In this document: in pieces, positions 60,468 to 64,000 of the stretch
Layout of the letters: every line of letters starts with the position of its first letter
Position numbering within the stretch: position 1 is the stretch's first letter
Source: CAADGU01 sp035444285
GTDB lineage: Bacteria > Chloroflexota > Anaerolineae > Promineifilales > Promineifilaceae
Length of the DNA: 64,000 nt
Assembly (NCBI GenBank): GCA_035444285.1
Contig: DAOMOK010000006.1
Span: 186,001-250,000, forward strand
Direction: 5' to 3'
Program-made: the position numbers and the translations under genes
The notes under the pieces: generated by a model
What the model was told of the DNA's origin: nothing
The model's database searches: none
Seen by the model: only the letters and a program-made list of their open reading frames with translations

Positions 60468-61688
60468 ATGCGACCCAGAACTTTCATACTCCTCCTTCTT
60501 GTGCTCGTTGTCTTTGCCTGTGCCGCCATACTTGTTGTGGCGCTTGTCACCGACACCGGTAGTGCGCTGCTCGGTAATATCTTGCCGGGACAGGCCCAGC
60601 AGCAGCCAGAAGTTACTGTTGTCCAGGATACGCCTGTTCCCACTCCCACGGCTACGCCAGCGTTGCAGCCGGTTGTCGTGGCAAAAGTACAACTACCCGT
60701 AGGTGAAATACTTTCTCCCGAAGTGCTGGATATAGAATTCCGGCCCATTACCAATGTGGCTCTTGTAGGCGGTTATACATTTACCAGCACGGAACAGGTA
60801 ACAGGGCGCATTCTACGAACGGATGTGGCGCGCGGACAAGAAATTTTACAGCCCATGTTGGCGCTCAATCCAACGGATGTGGCCGCATTTGGCTCAGACC
60901 TGGCGCTGTATGTGCCTTCAAACCAGGTAGCAGTGGCATTTCCTATTGACCAGTTTTCGGGTGCGGCCCTGGCGATGCGCCCCGGCGATCGGGTGGATGT
61001 CATCATGACGTTGCGTTCGGTGCCGGTGGATCCCGATTTTCAGTCAGGGCTTCGCAATTACCTGGAATTGGTGGATGTAGACGCCCTGCTTGAGGGAGAT
61101 GATTTTCTGTTCCCCAAAATTTTATACGGCCGTCTTGAATTCATAGACGCCATTAACCAGGTGGGCGTCATTATGCCAAATGAGTTTAAAGACCCCACGG
61201 TTAACCCTGATTGGCTGCCGGGAAATCCGGTTCCCAAACGGGTAACCCAGCTTACCATCCAGCAGGCCAACGTGCTGTATGTAGGCCAATGGGTTGATCC
61301 ACGGCGCCTGGAACAGGAACAAGAGGCAGCCAGATTAGCCGCAGACGCAACTGCCCAGGCTGTCAGTGCTGGTGGCGAACCGGTGGCGATTGTGACGCCC
61401 ACCCCTATTCCGTCGCGTCTGGAAGCGAACCCAGGGATGGTTATTTTGAGTATGTCTGTTCAGGATGCCCTGGTGTTGAAATATGCACGGGAACGCAATG
61501 TGGACATTGATCTGGTCTTGCGTTCGCCAGGGGATCAGACAGTTTTTGTTACGACCAGCGTCAGCCTTTTGCAGATGGTGGATCAGGGTATCATTGGTCT
61601 ACCGGAACCCCCGCCGGAAATTGACCTTTTTGATCCGGTCATTGAGCCAACACGCGCCTTACCGGATAGCGGTGGCGGCGGCGGGTAA
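60468..61688 (+). CDS. CpaB-like pilus assembly protein 2
   Basis: 406 aa. N-terminal helix (FILLLLVLVVFACAAILVVAL), linker (TPVPTPTATPAL), SAF-like domain (VVVAKVQLPVGEILSPEVLD, about 65-135), RcpC/CpaB domain (QVAVAFPIDQFSGAALAMRP, GDRVDVIMTL). Gly-rich C-terminus. It clearly shares the plan of the previous gene, so the two arose by duplication. Two CpaB variants side by side may form a mixed ring, or one may serve another secretion system. Confidence 0.8.
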   Translation: MRPRTFILLLLVLVVFACAAILVVALVTDTGSALLGNILPGQAQQQPEVTVVQDTPVPTPTATPALQPVVVAKVQLPVGEILSPEVLDIEFRPITNVALVGGYTFTSTEQVTGRILRTDVARGQEILQPMLALNPTDVAAFGSDLALYVPSNQVAVAFPIDQFSGAALAMRPGDRVDVIMTLRSVPVDPDFQSGLRNYLELVDVDALLEGDDFLFPKILYGRLEFIDAINQVGVIMPNEFKDPTVNPDWLPGNPVPKRVTQLTIQQANVLYVGQWVDPRRLEQEQEAARLAADATAQAVSAGGEPVAIVTPTPIPSRLEANPGMVILSMSVQDALVLKYARERNVDIDLVLRSPGDQTVFVTTSVSLLQMVDQGIIGLPEPPPEIDLFDPVIEPTRALPDSGGGGG

Positions 61689-61776
61689 GGCATCATCTGG
61701 TGATTGAGTTTTTTAAGGGTCTCTGGCCGCATAGGCTGGGGACTTTTTATTTCTGTGCGAAGAGGGGGATTCATTG

Positions 61777-62475
61777 ATGGATTTGGTGGAACAGTATGAT
61801 CCTTCCCGATATGAACGGCCGTCAGTCACCGTTGATGTGGTTGTCTTTTCATTGGTCGCCGACGATTTGAAAGTGCTCCTGGTAAAGCGAAAAACAGCGC
61901 CATTTGCCGAGATGTGGGCCATCCCTGGTGCTTTTGTGCGCCTGGATGAGTCGTTGGCTGAAGCCGCTACCCGCGCCCTGGCCGAGGAGACGGGTGTGGA
62001 GGAAGTGTATACCGAACAGTTGTATACCTTTGGCGACCCTGACCGAGACCCACGGATGCGTGTGATCACCGTGACCTATTTTGCTCTGGTTCCCTACGAT
62101 GCCGTTCGCCATGCGCCGGGGCGGGAAACATCGGAAACCGGTTGGTTTTCGATGTTTGATTTGCCACTGCTGGCCTTTGATCACCACGAGATTTTGGAAT
62201 ATGCCCTGACAAGGCTGCGGTACAAACTGGAATACACGGCCGTAGGGTTCCAACTCCTACCCGATATATTCACCCTCACCGAACTGCAAAAGGCATATGA
62301 AATTATCCTGCAAGAAAAATTGGATAAACGCAACTTCCGCCGCAAGATATTATCAGCAGCTATCCTGGAAGAAACGGGGCAGAAACGGCAGGAGGGTGAG
62401 GGGCGGCCAGCCATGCTCTACAAATATCGTGAAGATGCGGTAGCCGAAGTCAAAACACGGCGATTGTTTCCGTAG
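61777..62475 (+). CDS. NrtR-like Nudix/winged-helix protein
   Basis: 232 aa from the ATG at 61777. A Nudix-like domain (about 15-140) includes FAEMWAIPGAFVRLDESLAE then ATRALAEETGV. The Nudix box is degenerate: the first Gly is Ala, and the RE pair reads RA, so hydrolysis is unlikely while the EE remains. The C-terminal segment (FTLTELQKAYEIILQEKLDKR, NFRRKILSAAIL) is the winged helix of NrtR-type repressors. NrtR regulators sense ADP-ribose and control NAD genes, but no NAD gene is adjacent, so the target is unknown. Confidence 0.75.
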   Translation: MDLVEQYDPSRYERPSVTVDVVVFSLVADDLKVLLVKRKTAPFAEMWAIPGAFVRLDESLAEAATRALAEETGVEEVYTEQLYTFGDPDRDPRMRVITVTYFALVPYDAVRHAPGRETSETGWFSMFDLPLLAFDHHEILEYALTRLRYKLEYTAVGFQLLPDIFTLTELQKAYEIILQEKLDKRNFRRKILSAAILEETGQKRQEGEGRPAMLYKYREDAVAEVKTRRLFP

Positions 62476-62508
62476 GAGATTAAGAGATTTCATCTCCTAA
62501 TCTTCCAT
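62474..62508. repeat. GAGATTAAGAGATT-word inverted repeat
   Basis: AGGAGAT and ATCTCCT arms with TAAGAGATTTC between; the words GAGATTAAGAGATT and CTCCTAATCTTCC match other gaps (9829-10016, 11636-11680, 15580-15618). It lies between convergent genes and overlaps the last codon of the NrtR-like gene. Confidence 0.6.
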
Positions 62509-62512
62509 TTTC

Positions 62513-63175
62513 TCAATCCCCTTCGTTTGTCACCCACAAGGACTTGGTTAACTCCACCCCAATCACCACATCTTCCCGTTCAACCCGCAGGCGCATGGGG
62601 CCGTTAAACGGGGCGCGGCCGAGAATTTCGTACTTCGCTCCAGGTACCAGCCCTAACGTGGCAAAGTATTGCAATCGCTCCGGGTCATGGGTGCGTACCC
62701 GGCTCACCTGCCCTTTGCTGCCCACACCCAGGTTCATAATGCAGCTATCAGCGATAAGCGGTAGCTGCCCATCAGCATCGGGAATTGGCTCGCCGTGTGG
62801 GCAGCGGGTGGGGTAATCGGTCATAACGGCCATACGCTGCGTGATCGTATCGTTTAGCCCCTTGCTCAATTCATCGGCCAATTCGTGCGTTTCATCCCAA
62901 CTGAAGCCCATCACATTCACCAGAAAGACTTCCAGAATGCGATGGCGGCGAATCTCTTTCAGCGCTTCCAGTCGGCCCAACTCGGTCAGTTCAAAGCCCT
63001 GGTAAGGAATATGCTTGACATAACCAGCATTACGCAGCCGTTTGAGCATTCGGGGTACGGCTGGGGCGGAGACGTTTAGCCGTTCTGCCAGGCTGGTAGT
63101 GCTGACGGTGGATGTTTCTTCTGCCAGGCGATAGATTTCGGCCAGGTATTCGCGCATAGCTGCGCTGGGTTGCAT
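62513..63175 (-). CDS. DtxR/MntR-family metal-dependent regulator
   Basis: 220 aa. N-terminal winged helix (SAAMREYLAEIYRLAEETST, VSTTSLAERLNVSAPAVPRM, about 4-65), dimerisation and metal domain (HRILEVFLVNVMGFSWDETH with H, E and D ligands, CPHGEPIP), and a C-terminal FeoA/SH3-like domain (about 145-215). Typical of Fe- or Mn-responsive repressors. GGGAG 8 nt before the ATG is a good Shine-Dalgarno sequence. An AT-rich palindrome upstream (63195-63213) may be its own operator. The M3 peptidase gene lies upstream on the same strand. Confidence 0.9.
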   Translation of the reverse strand: MQPSAAMREYLAEIYRLAEETSTVSTTSLAERLNVSAPAVPRMLKRLRNAGYVKHIPYQGFELTELGRLEALKEIRRHRILEVFLVNVMGFSWDETHELADELSKGLNDTITQRMAVMTDYPTRCPHGEPIPDADGQLPLIADSCIMNLGVGSKGQVSRVRTHDPERLQYFATLGLVPGAKYEILGRAPFNGPMRLRVEREDVVIGVELTKSLWVTNEGD

Positions 63176-63194
63176 GACGATTACTCCCGATTTT

Positions 63195-63213
63195 TATTAT
63201 TTTTTTGATAATA
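63195..63213. promoter_or_regulatory. AT-rich palindrome upstream of the DtxR gene
   Basis: TATTAT, 7-nt spacer, ATAATA. Position 20-38 nt before the start codon fits an operator or an overlapping -10 box. Autoregulation is inference. Confidence 0.35.
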
Positions 63214-63241
63214 TCCTATTTTGCCGGGGTGTGCTACCTGC

Positions 63242-64000
63242 TCACGGCCGTGCCAATTCCCTCTCCAATACCTCAATTTCTTGCTCCACCAATCCGACCA
63301 ACTCCGTCAGCATAGGTGTATCAAAGCGGAATTCAGCGCCAGCGGCGGCGAATAAGGCCGGTAAGGTCTGTGTGCCACCTAAGGAAAGCGCGTGGCGGTA
63401 GGCAGACAGAGCGGCATTGTGGTCTTGACGGCCGTTGCGCCACACCTGCATCGCCCCCACCGAAGCCATGCCATATTCGATGTAATAAAACGGCGACCCA
63501 AAAATGTGTGGTTTGCGGTGCCAGCCGCTCATGCGCATCTCTTCATATCCCGTCCAATCCATATCGGGGATAAAACGCTGCCAGTGGGCATCCCAGGCTG
63601 CGTCACAATTGGCCGGGTCAAGCGCCTCTTCCAGGTGGGTATAAACCCAATGTTGGAACGTATCTACCACGGCCATGTAGGGCAAGAAGGTAATGATATT
63701 TTCCAGGTGTTCCAGGCGGGCGCGAGCGGCATCTTTCTCAGAATAAAACCCCCCGTTCGCCTGGGTCAGATTGGGCGCCGCCAGCAACTCCATAGACATG
63801 GAAGCGACTTCACAGAACTCCATGGGGGCATCTAGCTGCCAAATCAGTGGTAATTTTGCTGTTTCAAAGGCATGAAAGGCGTGCCCGGCTTCATGCAGCA
63901 GCGTCTGTACATCATCGTGCATGCCCGTGCCATTCATAAAGATAAACGGCCGTCGTCGTACTGCCAGCATGCTGCAATAACCACCAAGCGCCTTACCCGG
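63242..64000 (-). CDS. M3-family oligoendopeptidase, C-terminal part (partial)
   Basis: The reading frame is open to the window edge (PGKALGGYC precedes the first Met in the window), so 252 C-terminal residues are visible and the N-terminus lies beyond 64000. Zinc motif HEAGH (TLLHEAGHAFHAF) with the later Glu in FCEVASMSMELL. SPFYYIEYGMASVGAMQVW is the substrate-binding end typical of oligoendopeptidase F-like enzymes. It cleaves short peptides in the cytoplasm. Confidence 0.9.
   Translation of the reverse strand, partial: PGKALGGYCSMLAVRRRPFIFMNGTGMHDDVQTLLHEAGHAFHAFETAKLPLIWQLDAPMEFCEVASMSMELLAAPNLTQANGGFYSEKDAARARLEHLENIITFLPYMAVVDTFQHWVYTHLEEALDPANCDAAWDAHWQRFIPDMDWTGYEEMRMSGWHRKPHIFGSPFYYIEYGMASVGAMQVWRNGRQDHNAALSAYRHALSLGGTQTLPALFAAAGAEFRFDTPMLTELVGLVEQEIEVLERELARP

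Noticed and set aside
61774..61776. TTG start of the NrtR-like gene
   Set aside because: The ATG three bases later is a better start at normal distance from the Shine-Dalgarno sequence.

Overview
This is a 64 kb piece of a chromosome from a bacterium that I read as a member of the Chloroflexota (Anaerolineae-like lineages). The basis is gene content and protein style (VanZ, DUF4173, DUF1361 and DUF2085 membrane proteins, Thr/Pro-rich lipoproteins, paired CpaB proteins, AfsR-type ATPase/TPR relics) and a 16S gene unusual at normally conserved probe sites. No search was run, so the phylum is inference. Two genome-wide signatures stand out. The palindrome ACGGCCGT occurs about 130 times by my eye count, where about one is expected by chance. 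Most intergenic gaps contain long inverted repeats built from short words (GAGATTGG, GTAATCCG, TAATTCA, GTGCCAGGCAC, GTGGCAAGT and others).

Layout. 1-5028: end of a fasciclin-domain gene, threonine synthase, and an accessory-looking trio (186-aa protein, ExeA/TniB-like ATPase, 445-aa protein). 5065-9834: metallo-hydrolase; a translationally coupled response regulator / membrane protein / histidine kinase operon; VanZ-like protein. 10039-18383: membrane proteins, a radical SAM DNA modification/repair protein, lipoproteins and an aldo/keto reductase. 18503-21209: orphan OmpR-type regulator and parAB. 21429-27010: a GMC alcohol oxidase plus aldehyde dehydrogenase pair, both with C-terminal membrane tails, an HtrA lipoprotein protease and an HD hydrolase. 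27203-32765: a complete rRNA operon 16S-tRNA-Ile-tRNA-Ala-23S-5S with promoter, leader terminator, processing stems and spacer boxA. 32841-36000: MFS exporter and SppA-type protease. 36046-36574: hairpins and a 21-bp minisatellite interrupted by an assembly gap of 100 N. 36709-39642: Ser/Thr kinase, FHA-wHTH protein and PP2C phosphatase. 39708-41775: TPP riboswitch, thiamine pyrophosphokinase and a thiamine-type binding lipoprotein. 41864-44314: a promoter and a structured leader before queF-queC-queD-queE (queuosine precursor synthesis). 44365-48240: AT-richer accessory DNA with small unknown genes, a decayed ATPase/TPR regulator and two gene cassettes bordered by attC-like sites. 48378-54445: cNMP-binding histidine kinase, then cytochrome c maturation genes ccmA-B-C-D, ccdA and a TlpA-type thioredoxin. 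54566-64000: DUF2085 protein, fabF, an FtsB-like protein, a PAS histidine kinase, two CpaB proteins, an NrtR-like protein, a DtxR-family regulator and part of an M3 peptidase.

How it works together. The window is mostly housekeeping and signalling. Thiamine uptake and phosphorylation sit behind a TPP switch. The que operon sits behind a leader that could switch between two mutually exclusive folds. Cytochrome c maturation combines haem export with thiol-redox partners. Several genes (5065, 13302, 14513, 36709, 49910, 54566, 56856) have a -10 box 6-8 nt before the start codon and no Shine-Dalgarno sequence, which suggests leaderless transcripts.
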